64,000 bases of DNA from Arcobacter siniprincipis (GCF_048571125.1 NZ_CP182343.1:992001-1056000), one strand, 5' to 3'. Positions 1-10,132 are shown, counted from the stretch's first letter. The notes: generated from the sequence alone by a model not told the origin. Numbers and translations are program-made.

Positions 1-241
1 GTGCTATGGCGTCATACTTTGGTCCAAATAATCCTACTTCCATTTGTTGATAATGAGTTAAACTCTCAAAAGGAACAACTTGTCCTGTAAAATTACCTTG
101 TGCCATTTGTAATAAAAACTGATATACATAATTTATATCCGCTATCGTTGCTAACCAAAAATACCAATATGTTAAAAGGATGAATAATAAGCCTATTCCT
201 AAATAGGCTTTATATTCACTTAGAAAACTTTTATTTTCCAT
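1..241 (-). CDS. Formate dehydrogenase membrane subunit, N-terminal part (cut by window edge)
   Basis: Only the first 80 codons are in the window; the gene continues beyond base 1. It starts at an ATG (239-241) inside the last codons of fdhB1, overlapping its stop, which indicates translational coupling. The visible part begins with a short cytoplasmic stretch (MENKSFLSEY) and one strong membrane segment (about residues 13-33). It then runs into a polar region with VPFESLTHYQQ. By position this should be the membrane (cytochrome b or quinone-reactive) subunit of formate dehydrogenase 1. Its N-terminus does not resemble the cytochrome b subunit of operon 2, so it may be another membrane-anchor type. 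The identification rests mainly on operon position. Confidence 0.6.
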   Translation of the reverse strand, partial: MENKSFLSEYKAYLGIGLLFILLTYWYFWLATIADINYVYQFLLQMAQGNFTGQVVPFESLTHYQQMEVGLFGPKYDAIA

Positions 242-845
242 ACGCTTTATCCCAACCATAAGGCATAGACTGTACTCCATGACCAAATGATAGTACTCTT
301 TCTCTGTATATATCTGCTATAGATTCTGAATCACCAACTAATAGTGCTTTTGTAGAACACATTGCTGCACAAACAGGAACTTTACCTTCAGAAATTCTAT
401 TTTGACCGTAAAGTTCTCTTTCGTGTTCACTATTAGTTTCATCAGGACCACCAGCACACATAGTACATTTGTCCATTACACCTTTTGTACCAAATGCCCC
501 ATCTTTAGGGAATTGTGGTGCTCCAAAAGGACATGCATATAGACAATATGAACAACCGATACATTTATCTTTATCATGTAAAACGATTCCATCTTCTCTA
601 ATATAGAAACAATCTACAGGACAAACTTGTTCACAAGGTGCATCTGTACAGTGCATACAAGCAATAGATAAAGAAAATTCTAAACCTTGCTTACCTTCAT
701 TAACTGTTATTACTTTTCTTCTAGAAATCTCAACTGGTAACTCATGCGCTTCGGCACAAGCAACAGAGCAACCATCACAATGAATACATCTGTGTTCATC
801 GCAGTAAAATTTCATTCTTGAAAAATCTACATTATTACTACTCAT
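231..845 (-). CDS. fdhB: Formate dehydrogenase iron-sulfur subunit FdhB (operon 1)
   Basis: This 204-residue ferredoxin-like subunit carries four Cys clusters. They are visible as CDEHRCIHCDGCSVAC, CMHCTDAPCEQVCPVDC, CIGCSYCLYACPFG and the CTMC...CAAMC pair, as expected for an electron-transfer subunit with four [4Fe-4S] centres. It passes electrons from the periplasmic FdhA to the membrane subunit. It lies 10 bases after fdhA1 and overlaps the next gene. The paralogue in operon 2 (12781-13374) is closely similar through the CMHCTDAPCEQVCPVDCFYI block. The first Cys group differs: IHCDGCSVAC here against IECFACTVGC there. Confidence 0.93.
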   Translation of the reverse strand: MSSNNVDFSRMKFYCDEHRCIHCDGCSVACAEAHELPVEISRRKVITVNEGKQGLEFSLSIACMHCTDAPCEQVCPVDCFYIREDGIVLHDKDKCIGCSYCLYACPFGAPQFPKDGAFGTKGVMDKCTMCAGGPDETNSEHERELYGQNRISEGKVPVCAAMCSTKALLVGDSESIADIYRERVLSFGHGVQSMPYGWDKAYGK

Positions 846-855
846 GTTACTTCTC

Positions 856-3678
856 CTACGCTTGTTCTATCTGACATAATCCACCTTTTGTTTCAGGAAT
901 TTGTGTAACAATGTCATAACCGTAGTTAGAAACAGTATTTCCACTTTCCCCAATTGCATAAGGTGCAGTTCCATCAGGATATTTATGTAATAAACTTTCA
1001 CCTTCCATAACACCAGCAAAGTGTATAGGAATAAATACTCTATCAGGACTAACTGAATAAGAATAGTGAGCTTTTATTTTAATCTTAGTTCCTTGAGGTG
1101 AATGAATCCACATCATTGAACCATCTCTAATACCATATCTACCAGCTAAATCTGGATTAATATCACAGAACATCTCTGGACTTAATTTAGCAAGATATTT
1201 ACTTGCTCTATTTTCCATACCTGCACCATTTAAGTTAACAAGTCTTCCTGTAATTAAGTTAATTGGGAAATCTTTCGCCCAATCTTGCTTACTTTGCTCA
1301 GAAATATATCTTGTATCAACTCTCCAGTGATTTGGTTTATCTGCAAAACTTGGATATTCTTTTGTTAAATCTGTTCTTGGTGAATGTAATGGTTCTCTAT
1401 GTTTAGGAATTTCATCTGCCCATCCCCAAACTTTAGCTCTCGCTTTAGCATTTCCATAAGGAGCAATTCCAGCTTCCATACATTTTTCCGCAATAATATT
1501 TGATGTATCAACTTTCCAGTTTTTACCAATTTTAGATTTCTCTTCAGCTGTTAACTTGATTTTTAATACTTCTTCAATATTATCTTTTGTAATTTCTGGG
1601 TAACCATCTTTATTATTTGAATCTTTAGGTGCACTCCCTTTACCTGCAAGTAAATCTACACCATCATGTTCTAATCCAAATCTATTTCTGAATCCCATAC
1701 CACCTTCTTTTACAGATCTGTTTATATTATATAAAACAGGACTTCCAGAATGTGATGTTGTCCAACAAGGCCATGGTAAACCATAGTACTCACCAGTCAT
1801 TTCTCCATAACCTCTACCTGTAACTTGATCAAACATGTGCCAATTTTTTTGATGTTTTTTCAATCTATCAGCAGTCCAACCAGTTAATCCAATAGTTTTA
1901 ATTGTTCTTGCTATCTCATTAGTTGCATCTTCAGGCCAAGTAAAGTCTTTACCTTTTCCCATTCCAGCAACAAATTGATCATAGAATCCAAATCTTTTTG
2001 CAAGTTCAAATAAAATATCTTGATCTGCTTTACACTCATACATTGGTTCAACAACTTTGTCTCTCCATTGAGCTGATCTATTTGTAGCAGTTAATGAACC
2101 TGAAGTCTCAAATTGAGTAGTTGCTGGTAAAATATAAACATCATTTTGTTTATCAGTTATAATAGCACCTTCATTTACGAAAGGATCACAGAACACTGCA
2201 ATTTCCAAATTATCAATTGCTTCTTTTACTTTTTTTGTTTGAGCTGTTGATGTAATACCATTACCCATAACAACTAAAGCTTTTAATCTTGTACCTGCAT
2301 TATGAATTGCATCTTCACCTGGATTTTCACCTAAAACACCAGCCCACCATCTAGCTAAAGAGAAACCTTTTTTACCCATCCAAGAAGCATCTTTAAATCG
2401 ACCTTGTAGCCAATCAAAATCTACACCCCAAGCATTAGCAAAATATTTCCATGAACCTTCAGATAAACCATAATATCCTGGTAATGAATCAGCTAAACAA
2501 CCAAAGTCAGTCGCACCTTGAACATTATCATGACCTCTTAAGATGTTTGTTCCACCACCTTCTAGACCCATGTTTCCAAGAGCAAGTTGTAAGATTGGAG
2601 CCATTCTTGTATTTGATGTTCCATTTGAGTGTTGAGTTAAACCCATAGCCCAAATTAATGTTCCTGGCGTACTTTTTGCATATAATTTTGTAATTTGTAC
2701 AATTAAATCTGCTTTTACACCTGTAACATCTGCAACTCTTTCAATAGGCCAATTCTTAGCTTCTTTCATGATTTCATCCATACCATAAACTCTATCATTA
2801 ATAAAGTTTTTGTCATGCCAACCATTTTCGAAAATAATTTTTAACATTCCATACATAAATGGAATATCAGTCCCTGGTCTAATTTGTGCATATAAATCTG
2901 CTTTTGCAGCAGTTTTAGTAAATCTAGGATCTATTACAATAATTTTTGCGTTATTTCTCTCTTTTGCTTTTAAAAAATGTTGAAATCCAACTGGGTGGTT
3001 AACCGCAGGATTCGCTCCAAAAATTATAATCGCTTTTGCGTTTTGAATATCTCCTAAAGAATTTGTCATAGCACCATAACCCCATGTATTTGCCACACCG
3101 GCAACTGTTGAGCTATGTCAAATTCTAGCTTGGTGATCTATATTATTAGTTCCAAACATTGCAGCAAATTTTCTGTAATAATAAGCTTGCTCATTATTGA
3201 ATTTTGCTGAACCTAAAAACATTGTTGAATCTGGTCCATCTTTTTTTCTTAAATCTTCAAGTTTTGAAGCAATACCGTCTAAAGCCTCATCCCAAGTGAT
3301 TCTTTTCCATTGACCATCTTTTTTCACCATTGGATGTTTAAGTCTAACTTCTGATCTAACCATATCAATCATATCTGCACCTTTACAACAGTGCCCTCCA
3401 AGTGATACAGGGTGATCTTGAGCGACTTCTTGTCTTACCCACACACCATTTTGAACTTCTGCTATAACACCACAACCTACAGAACAAGCAGTACAAACAG
3501 ATTTAACCATTTTTGAACCTGGAAAAGGATTTTTAATCTCTTCTTCAGTTGCTTTTCTTGTAGCTGTAGTACTTGCAAAAGATGATGTCACTCCAAATGC
3601 AGTAGCAACTGCAGCCATTTTCATAAATGACCGTCTACCTACTTTTGCATTTAGAGATTCATATGTATTTGCTGACAT
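856..3678 (-). CDS. fdhA: Formate dehydrogenase catalytic subunit FdhA, selenoprotein (operon 1)
   Basis: This is one 940-residue gene read through an in-frame TGA at 3118-3120. The Sec codon lies in the context ARI-U-HSSTVAGVANTWGYG, the classic active site of Mo/W-bisMGD formate dehydrogenases. The N-terminus has a Tat signal (GRRSFMK, about residue 14). A [4Fe-4S] motif (CTACSVGC) follows at about residue 61. The rest is the molybdopterin oxidoreductase body with FGANPAVNHP and RGHDNVQGATD, ending in the dinucleotide-binding domain (NLITGRLV...). It oxidises formate in the periplasm. A SECIS-type hairpin directly follows the TGA. A naive annotation would split it into two pseudogene-like pieces. 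Confidence 0.96.
3090..3120 (-). promoter_or_regulatory. Bacterial SECIS hairpin with Sec TGA of fdhA1
   Basis: Counting the TGA as bases 1-3, bases 17-31 form a perfect 5-bp stem with a 5-base loop (TTGCC-GGTGT-GGCAA). This spacing and the GU-containing apical loop fit the bacterial SECIS recognised by SelB. Operon 2 has the same structure with a compensating base-pair change. Confidence 0.85.
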
Positions 3679-3694
3679 ACTATACCCTTATATA

Positions 3695-3907
3695 CTATCT
3701 TGCGTTCTTGTAATATTCTTCCCAAGCCGCAGTTTTTTTGTAAAGAATCTCTTTATTTCTAGATTCTCCCACAACAACACCATTATTACTATCATCTTGA
3801 CCTGATGATTTGCCAGTAGCAGCCAATACAGTAGTACCTGTAACAGCTACAGCACCCGCAGTAATCATTGCAGTTTTTTTTGCAAATTCTCTTCTGCTTT
3901 TTTGCAC
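3695..3907 (-). CDS. Small Tat-signal protein of the formate dehydrogenase operon (operon 1)
   Basis: This 70-residue protein has a twin-arginine signal (SRREFAKK), a hydrophobic stretch ending near residue 31, and a short polar tail. Its paralogue in operon 2 (16247-16453) shares the tail pattern NGVVVG-S-KEILYK-T--W--YK. Campylobacterota fdh operons carry such a short Tat protein immediately before fdhA. It may help assembly or maturation of the exported complex, but the function is not established. It lies 16 bases upstream of fdhA1 with an AGGAGGT-like SD. Confidence 0.85.
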   Translation of the reverse strand: MQKSRREFAKKTAMITAGAVAVTGTTVLAATGKSSGQDDSNNGVVVGESRNKEILYKKTAAWEEYYKNAR

Positions 3908-3943
3908 GACTGACCTCCTTATAGAAATTAAGCCCCTTTATTA

Positions 3944-3986
3944 AGAGACTTTATAAAAAGAGTTAAACTCTCTTTATAAAATCTCT
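3944..3986 (-). other. Long imperfect hairpin between torD-like gene and Tat gene
   Basis: Two 20-base arms (3944-3963 and 3967-3986) pair with two mismatches around a 3-base loop. It sits between the chaperone stop and the Tat-protein SD. It has no U-tract after it on the minus strand, so it looks more like an RNA-processing or stability element dividing the operon than a terminator. Confidence 0.5.
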
Positions 3987-4005
3987 AAAAAAGGAAAAAG
4001 CTTTT

Positions 4006-4776
4006 TTAGACTTCTGTTTCAGAAGCAGAGACATTATCTATAGGACAACTCTCTTCTTTTTTTGGCCCTAAAGCTTTAAGAGCTTTGTTTTTTGCTCTTC
4101 TTTCTAATTCTGCTTCAGAGATTTCTTCAACTTCAACTTTTTTAATAATTCTTTCTTTTTTAGGTGCTTTTGAAACATCTAAATATAGTCTTTCAAAGGC
4201 AATAAATGAGTGTAAAACTATTATTACTTCTTTGAATATTTTCGAACTATTATGTTCAAAAACATCTTTTGCAAACTCTTCTATAAATTCATTTATAATT
4301 TCTGCAAAGATACAATGAACAGTATTTTCATACTCTTTTTCACCATTTGCAATTGCATCACATAATGAAGCCATCAATGAAAAAATAAAAGCTACTGAAT
4401 CTTCATATTCAAAATAGTTTTTTTCATCTCGTCTTAATTTTGTTTTTGCAACGAATTGAATCATTTCAACTCTTTTTTTACCAGATTCAACACCTTCATC
4501 ATAGTATGATGCAGTTATTCTTACTTTTTTTGTCAAAGGATTATGAAATAAATCATCATATTCTTGAACTAAAGCTACATTAGAAGTAGGGTCTAACATT
4601 TGGGAGATATTATTCAATGCTTGACCAGACTCTGCATCTAATGGATTCTCTTTTAAAATATTTATTAATCTAACCAATTCAAAATAGTTTTCACTTTTTG
4701 TGCTTACAAAAAAGAAGTTTTCGAATAGATTGTAATAAAGAGCTCTTGCTTTATTTACAGTTTTATTGTCTTGCAT
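4006..4776 (-). CDS. TorD-family molybdoenzyme chaperone (operon 1)
   Basis: The protein is about 256 residues and all-helical in character. It begins NKTVNKARALYYNLFENFFF and has VQEYDDLFHNPLTKKVRITASYYDEG, matching TorD/DmsD-like chaperones that protect Tat-exported molybdoenzymes until cofactor insertion. The likely start is the ATG at 4776, seven bases after GAAGGA. Upstream ATGs would overlap the preceding Fe-S gene further; with this start the overlap is 14 bases. The charged, Lys/Glu-rich C-terminal tail (from about residue 210) is longer than in the operon 2 paralogue. Its likely client is FdhA1. Confidence 0.82.
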   Translation of the reverse strand: MQDNKTVNKARALYYNLFENFFFVSTKSENYFELVRLINILKENPLDAESGQALNNISQMLDPTSNVALVQEYDDLFHNPLTKKVRITASYYDEGVESGKKRVEMIQFVAKTKLRRDEKNYFEYEDSVAFIFSLMASLCDAIANGEKEYENTVHCIFAEIINEFIEEFAKDVFEHNSSKIFKEVIIVLHSFIAFERLYLDVSKAPKKERIIKKVEVEEISEAELERRAKNKALKALGPKKEESCPIDNVSASETEV

Positions 4777-6463
4777 CATTTTGTCCTTCATTTTTTTTAT
4801 CAAAATAACTTTGCATCATTATTTTTGGTTTACAATCAGCACAGCAGTATAAACTTCTCTCCTTTACTGGATCACTTGAGAAAATTGGACCCATTATTCC
4901 TGCTATTTTCTCAATTGATTTTGTTGTGGCAAACTCTTTTCCGCACTCAACACAGGCAAAAAGAGTATCTTTTGCTAAGATGTTTTCTTTAAACCAAGTA
5001 GGCTCTAAATGAATTACATCTCTTTCAATTGTTAAACAATCAGCTTCTGGGCATGAAACTTCACAGTAACCACATGATGTACATAAACTTGGATTTAATC
5101 TTAAAGTATTATCAGTGGCATCTGCTTGTAGTGCATCTACATTACATGCACCAACACAAACTAAACATAATGTACAGTTTGCTTCATTTACTTTTACAAG
5201 TCCATAATGTACATGTTCGCCTGTTTTAACAACACCTAAGTTATCTTCACCAACTATTTTTTGTAATCTATGTGAAAAGATTTCTCTTTTTTTAAGTTCA
5301 TCTTGATTGAAATTAAAATAAGAACCTTCTATAAAAGATACTTCTTCTAATGCAATAATTAGTTCTTCCTCATTTGCTGCAACAATAATTGCATCTTTTG
5401 CATATTTTTTTTGATAAATATCATTTAATATTCTAATTGAATCACCAGTTCCTTTTGAGATAAAATCAGTATAAAAGACAACTTGAGAACCTGACATTTG
5501 AAGAAGTGTTAAAAGTGTTTCTTCATGTAAGAATTTTTCACCTTCTATTGCAAAAGGTAAAACATCTTCTTTTAATGGAACATCTAAATTATCAAGTTCC
5601 ATTTTTGAAGGAAGAATTAAAGGATATTTATTTTTAAAGAATTTACTTAATTCATAAATTGATTCTTTATTTGATGGAGCATAATCTAGTGCTCCACTTG
5701 GACAAACAGATATACAACCACCACAACCATGACAATCAATCTGTGAAAATTCTAAGGTTTTTGTTTTGTCATCTTTAACAATGGCAACGGTTGGACAAAC
5801 TTCTTCACATTTGCTACAAATTTCTTCTCTTCTTCCATCATATTGACAGATGTTTTTATCATAAGTAGTAAACTTTTTATATGAGTATGAAGTAATATTA
5901 TCTTTTAGAGTATTTATTATATTTTCTAATGAAAATTTATTTGGGTCAAAAGTTCCACTTTGTTTTAATCCTTCTTCTTTAGCATCAAACCAAACTATTT
6001 GAGAGACATTTAAAGTTACATCTTTCCCTTCATCATCAACTACAACACTTAAGTTTCCAATATGTCCTGATATTGATTTTAATATATCTTCTTTTATATA
6101 AAAAAGATTGAAATCTTCATTTAAAGTTTTTGCAACAAAATTATCATGGTCTTCTTTGTTATTAGCTATTAAAAGAATATCTTTTGATATTTCTTGGTCA
6201 TAAGAAATATCTTGTGCAAAATCATATTTTGTTGCTGCTATTTCATAAAGTTTTGATACATTTTGGATTTTTTCTGATAAGTTATCTTTTGAATTTTTAA
6301 TGTAAAAATCAACTTCTTTTGCTGTTAATTCACTATTTATAAGGTTTGTATTTGATATTAAAAATGATTTATCTTGAACTTCATTAAGATCAGTTGTTAC
6401 TAGTATTTCATCACTAACTGGAAACTCAAGTCCATTAGGATTGTAATAAATAAATTCTTGCAT
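4763..6463 (-). CDS. Multi-[4Fe-4S] ferredoxin-like protein of the fdh operon (operon 1)
   Basis: This 566-residue cytoplasmic protein has several Cys groups: CSKCEEVCPT (about residue 217), CHGCGGCISVCPSG (about 244), CTLCLVCVGACNVD, CTSCGYCEVSCPE, and a C-terminal zinc-ribbon-like pair CVECGKEF and CCADCKPK. Between them is a long region without Cys that resembles a nucleotide or redox-protein scaffold. The family occurs beside TorD in Campylobacterota fdh loci. A role in electron delivery during FDH assembly or in formate-linked electron transfer is inferred. It is first in operon 1 and directly faces the paired GGTAAA operators; the closest operator ends 14 bases from its start codon. Confidence 0.78.
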   Translation of the reverse strand: MQEFIYYNPNGLEFPVSDEILVTTDLNEVQDKSFLISNTNLINSELTAKEVDFYIKNSKDNLSEKIQNVSKLYEIAATKYDFAQDISYDQEISKDILLIANNKEDHDNFVAKTLNEDFNLFYIKEDILKSISGHIGNLSVVVDDEGKDVTLNVSQIVWFDAKEEGLKQSGTFDPNKFSLENIINTLKDNITSYSYKKFTTYDKNICQYDGRREEICSKCEEVCPTVAIVKDDKTKTLEFSQIDCHGCGGCISVCPSGALDYAPSNKESIYELSKFFKNKYPLILPSKMELDNLDVPLKEDVLPFAIEGEKFLHEETLLTLLQMSGSQVVFYTDFISKGTGDSIRILNDIYQKKYAKDAIIVAANEEELIIALEEVSFIEGSYFNFNQDELKKREIFSHRLQKIVGEDNLGVVKTGEHVHYGLVKVNEANCTLCLVCVGACNVDALQADATDNTLRLNPSLCTSCGYCEVSCPEADCLTIERDVIHLEPTWFKENILAKDTLFACVECGKEFATTKSIEKIAGIMGPIFSSDPVKERSLYCCADCKPKIMMQSYFDKKNEGQNDARQ

Positions 6464-6477
6464 AAACTATGCCCTTT

Positions 6478-6495
6478 GGTAAAATATATTTTACC
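6478..6495. promoter_or_regulatory. Palindromic operator, site 1 of locus 1
   Basis: Perfect 18-bp palindrome GGTAAAATATATTTTACC between the divergent Fe-S gene and the sensor operon. The same GGTAAA-N6-TTTACC arms recur at 16755-16772, with a second related site 54-55 bp away at both loci. Confidence 0.7.
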
Positions 6496-6531
6496 TAATT
6501 TTAGTTATTTACAATTAAATTTAACTTAAAA

Positions 6532-6549
6532 GGTAAAATATAATTTAAC
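6532..6549. promoter_or_regulatory. Palindromic operator, site 2 of locus 1, overlapping a -10 box
   Basis: GGTAAAATATAATTTAAC keeps the left arm exactly and the right arm with two changes. It contains TATAAT (6539-6544), a plausible -10 box for the rightward sensor operon, so a protein bound here could control that promoter. Confidence 0.6.
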
Positions 6550-6572
6550 TTTTTAATATTGGGTGTTACTTT

Positions 6573-7760
6573 ATGGTAAAGCTAATTTTTTTAATTATTT
6601 TAGTAAACTTTTGCATGATTAAAAGAATTCCTATAATACTATTTATACTTCTTATTTGTTTTTATTATTTTAAAGATGAAGTCTTTACAAAAAATACCAT
6701 AGTAGTAGGTTCTTCATTGCCTAAAACAGGAATAATTAAATCTTGGGGTGAGTCTGTTATTGTAGGTGCAGATGTTTATTTTAAATATGTCAATGAAAAA
6801 AAACTATTAGGTAATAATAAAATAAAGTTTATAACCTATGATGATAAGTATGAACCAGAACTTACTAAGGATAATACTAATAAATTAATTTATGAAGATA
6901 AAGTCTTTGCCTTATTTGGTTTTGTTGGTACTCCTACTATTAAAAAAATCTTGCCAATTATTTACGATGAAAATATACCTTTTATTGCTCCTTTTTCCGG
7001 AGCATCATTTTTAAGAAATAATCAAAACGAAAATTTCATTAATTTTAGAAGTTCTTATAAAGAAGAGATTGAAGGTTTGCTTTATTATTTACATGATAAA
7101 AGAGATTTAAGAAAGATTGCTGTTTTTTACCAAAATGATGATTATGGAGAAGAGGGTTATATTTCACTTTTAAAAAGTTTGAGAAGTAGAAATTTATCTT
7201 TAGCAGCAGAAGGTTCTTATAAAAGAAATACTTTATCAATTACACATGCTTTTAATGAGATAAAAGATGCTAAACCAGATGCAATTATTATGATTGGTTC
7301 TTATCAAGCCAATGCTTTATTTGTAAAAAAAGCTAAAGCTAATAAAAACTTTAAAAATACAATTTTTTGTAATATCTCATTTGGTGATGCTAATGCAATG
7401 GTAAAAGAGTTGAAAAATTATAATTTAGATACTAAAGATTTAATATTTTCTCAAGTTGTTCCTAGCTATACAGATACTTCTATTCCAATAATAAAAGAGT
7501 ATCAAACTTTAATGAAAAAATATCATCCAGAAGCTGAGTTGGGATTTATTTCTCTTGAATCATTTTTAGCATCTAAAGTTTTAGTTAATGCTATATCTAG
7601 AATAAAGGGTGAGAGAACAAGAGAAAAGTTAATTTCTTCTTTACAAAGTACTCCAAGTAATCTTTTAAAAGGTATTCCTTTAAAGTTTAAAGGTTCCCAA
7701 CTTTTAAATAAAACTTATTTTTTTCAATTCAAAAAAAATAAGTTTGTTGAGATAAAATAA
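6573..7760 (+). CDS. Periplasmic ligand-binding protein, type 1 (Peripla_BP_6-like)
   Basis: This 395-residue protein has an N-terminal hydrophobic signal or anchor (residues 15-33). The body matches branched-chain amino acid/amide-type binding proteins: VVGSSLPKTGIIKSWGESVIVGA, FGFVGTPTIKKILPI, FIAPFSGASFLR and the hinge region KIAVFYQNDDYGEEGY. No ABC permease is nearby. It is followed at once by a histidine kinase (stop and start share one base), so it probably senses a ligand for that kinase. The start is uncertain: the ATG at 6573 has only a weak SD, and an internal ATG at 6615 is equally possible. Confidence 0.82.
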   Translation: MVKLIFLIILVNFCMIKRIPIILFILLICFYYFKDEVFTKNTIVVGSSLPKTGIIKSWGESVIVGADVYFKYVNEKKLLGNNKIKFITYDDKYEPELTKDNTNKLIYEDKVFALFGFVGTPTIKKILPIIYDENIPFIAPFSGASFLRNNQNENFINFRSSYKEEIEGLLYYLHDKRDLRKIAVFYQNDDYGEEGYISLLKSLRSRNLSLAAEGSYKRNTLSITHAFNEIKDAKPDAIIMIGSYQANALFVKKAKANKNFKNTIFCNISFGDANAMVKELKNYNLDTKDLIFSQVVPSYTDTSIPIIKEYQTLMKKYHPEAELGFISLESFLASKVLVNAISRIKGERTREKLISSLQSTPSNLLKGIPLKFKGSQLLNKTYFFQFKKNKFVEIK

Positions 7761-9343
7761 TGAAAAATATATTTTCAAAAATAACAAATTATTTTGATAA
7801 GTTAAGCTTTTCATATAAAACTTATTTTTTAATTTTTATTATTGCAAGTGGAATGATTTGTATAGTCTTGTTATCTCAAATCTCTATTTTTATTATAAAG
7901 GAAGACTTTGATAAATTTTTTAATAAAAGAACAATCTCTTTAATAAAACTAGAAAATATAAAAGATACTTACGTAATTAATATACAGGATACCCTAAGAG
8001 AATTGGATAGCGGAAATCTTAATTTTAAACAAGCCGATGAAGTATTAATTTTGGGAAAACAAATAATTAGAAAGAATTGGGAATTATATAGAATACAAAG
8101 TGCTTTAAATACAGATGAGATGATTACTTCTTTTATAAAAAAGTTTATAATATCAAGAAGTAAAGATATAGATAGTGAACTTTTAAAAAATAATATTATT
8201 AAAAATATAAATACAAAAATGTCAAGTATTGAAAGTGCTTTAAATAGTATCCATACTAAACCTAATTCTGAGCAATTAGATGATTTAAATTTAGATATTA
8301 ATTCCATATCGATATATATAACAAGTTTGATAAACTATGATTTATCAATTGCAATAAATGAAAAAAATGATACTCAAAAAGTATTTAATACTATTATTAT
8401 TTTTTCTATTATTTCAATATTTTTAGTTTTTGTATTTTCCATACTTTTATCAATTTTTGTTACTAATGATTTTAAACAATTAAATGATTCGCTAGAAAAA
8501 AATGTTGATGAAAAAACTAAAGAGTTAATAACTTTAAATGAACTTTTAGAGAAAAAGATTTCAAAAGAAGTTCAACAAAATAGAAAGAAAGATATTATTA
8601 TGTTTCAACAAGCTAGATTTGCAAGCTTAGGTGAGATGCTTAATAATATAGCTCATCAGTGGAGACAACCTTTAGGGTCAATTACAATGATAGTGCAGAG
8701 TTTTCAAACAAAAATGCAATTAGGTAAATTGACTGATGAGTTTATTGATGATAAAGTAAATGATGCTTTATTACTTGCTAATAATATGTCAAATACTTTA
8801 GATGATTTTAAAAACTTCTTTTCACCTGATAAATCTAAAATAAAATTTGATATAGAAAAGTGTATTGAGCACTCAATTGAGTTATCAAAATATCTTCTTT
8901 CAAAGGAGAATATCAAGATTGAACTTATAATAAAAGATAAAATTACTTTAAATAGTTTTTATAATGAGATTTCCCATGTATTTTTAAATATTATTTCAAA
9001 TTCAAAAGATGCTTTATGTTCTAATGTTGATAAAAATGATAGAATTATTAAAATTATGGTTAGTAAATATAAAAATAGAGCAATGATTAATATGTTAGAT
9101 AATGGAGGTGGAATTCCTCCAGAAATCGTTCCAAAAATTTTTGAACCTTATTATACAACTAAATACAAAAGTGCAGGTACGGGAATAGGGCTTTATATGT
9201 CAAGACAAATTATTGAAAAACATATAAATGGTTCAATTAGTTATAAAAATATTGTACATAAAATTAAGGACAATAAAAACTATAATTGCTCACTTTTTAC
9301 AATAAAAATACCAATAAATGATGAAGACAAAAACGCAGAATAA
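7760..9343 (+). CDS. Sensor histidine kinase linked to the binding protein
   Basis: This 527-residue kinase has a transmembrane segment at about residues 20-47, a periplasmic helical domain to about 205, a second transmembrane segment (about 208-232) and a coiled linker. The H-box is MLNNIAHQWRQPLGSI (His about 296), followed by the ATPase domain with N (EISHVFLNIISNSKDAL), G1 (DNGGGIPPE) and G2 (GTGIGLYMSRQII). It shares one base with the upstream binding-protein gene. No response regulator follows it. A remnant of an identical tail (NYNCSLFTIKIPINDED) is fused just upstream of the response regulator at 17165, which suggests that regulator is its partner. Confidence 0.88.
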   Translation: MKNIFSKITNYFDKLSFSYKTYFLIFIIASGMICIVLLSQISIFIIKEDFDKFFNKRTISLIKLENIKDTYVINIQDTLRELDSGNLNFKQADEVLILGKQIIRKNWELYRIQSALNTDEMITSFIKKFIISRSKDIDSELLKNNIIKNINTKMSSIESALNSIHTKPNSEQLDDLNLDINSISIYITSLINYDLSIAINEKNDTQKVFNTIIIFSIISIFLVFVFSILLSIFVTNDFKQLNDSLEKNVDEKTKELITLNELLEKKISKEVQQNRKKDIIMFQQARFASLGEMLNNIAHQWRQPLGSITMIVQSFQTKMQLGKLTDEFIDDKVNDALLLANNMSNTLDDFKNFFSPDKSKIKFDIEKCIEHSIELSKYLLSKENIKIELIIKDKITLNSFYNEISHVFLNIISNSKDALCSNVDKNDRIIKIMVSKYKNRAMINMLDNGGGIPPEIVPKIFEPYYTTKYKSAGTGIGLYMSRQIIEKHINGSISYKNIVHKIKDNKNYNCSLFTIKIPINDEDKNAE

Positions 9344-9382
9344 AACTTAAGTATTTTAAAAGGGTTTGTAAATAAAAAATTT

Positions 9383-9412
9383 GTTTAAATATGCTTTTTT
9401 GCATATTTAAAC
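9383..9412. terminator. Bidirectional terminator-like hairpin
   Basis: A perfect 12-bp stem with a six-T loop (GTTTAAATATGC / GCATATTTAAAC) lies between the convergent kinase and chaperone genes, with A-rich sequence on the left side. Its ATATGC...GCATAT core resembles the repeats upstream of operon 2. Confidence 0.6.
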
Positions 9413-9427
9413 TTTAAAAGAAATCTA

Positions 9428-10132
9428 TTAAAGACTTGTAACTTCGTCAAAATTTCTTTTTGCTCTTTTTACGAACTCTTTTCTTTTTTTATGAAATAAC
9501 TCATGTTGAGTTCTTTTTTTATGTTCTTTAGGTTTTTCTACATTTAATAATGCTCTTTCTAATTCAATAAAAACTTTTAATAATATTGCACTGTTTTTAT
9601 AAAAATCACTCTCTTCATGTTTATAAACATCATCAATAAATAAATCAATAAATCCATTTAAAATATTTGAAAAACACTCTAAAACTAAGGGGTTTTCAAT
9701 GTTTTTGAAATCTTCTTCGATTAGTTTTTGAATAAAGTTCAATATAAAACAGATATGATCTTCTGCATCTTTAAAACTTATTGTATTTTTTCTGAAAGTT
9801 GATTTTAATACTATATTAGTCATTTCAACTCTTTTTTTGCCATCATCTCTATCTTCATTATAATAAGAAGCTGTTACAGGGATATAACTTGTACTTGGAC
9901 TAAAGAAAACTTGATTGTTTTCTTCTTTTAATCCATGAAAACCTTTATCTTTTAAAAATTCATTCATTTTATTTAATGCTTCTTTACTATGTTCATCAAT
10001 TGGACTACTTGATAATAGTTCAATTATTTTTTCTATATTTTTATACTCTTTATTATCATCTATAAATGAAAATAATGAACAGAACAATCCATAATAGATT
10101 GCTCTTGCTTTATTTAATTCTTCAGTTTTCAT
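9428..10132 (-). CDS. TorD-family molybdoenzyme chaperone (operon 2)
   Basis: This 234-residue paralogue of the operon 1 chaperone has a similar N-terminus (KARAIYYGLFCSLFSF) and the pattern SYIPVTASYYNEDRDDGKK. Its start codon overlaps the stop of the Fe-S gene by four bases (ATGA), so the two are coupled. It is the last gene of operon 2, whereas its paralogue is second in operon 1. The likely client is FdhA2. Confidence 0.82.
   Translation of the reverse strand: MKTEELNKARAIYYGLFCSLFSFIDDNKEYKNIEKIIELLSSSPIDEHSKEALNKMNEFLKDKGFHGLKEENNQVFFSPSTSYIPVTASYYNEDRDDGKKRVEMTNIVLKSTFRKNTISFKDAEDHICFILNFIQKLIEEDFKNIENPLVLECFSNILNGFIDLFIDDVYKHEESDFYKNSAILLKVFIELERALLNVEKPKEHKKRTQHELFHKKRKEFVKRAKRNFDEVTSL

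Noticed and set aside
2451..2648. Plus-strand open frame inside fdhA1 (and many similar antisense frames)
   Set aside because: It is a shadow of the real coding strand with Leu/His-rich composition and no SD or family features.
3118..3120. TGA that appears to truncate fdhA1 (same at 15673-15675)
   Set aside because: It sits at the known Sec position, is followed by a SECIS hairpin, and the complete Sec machinery is in the window, so these are not pseudogenes.
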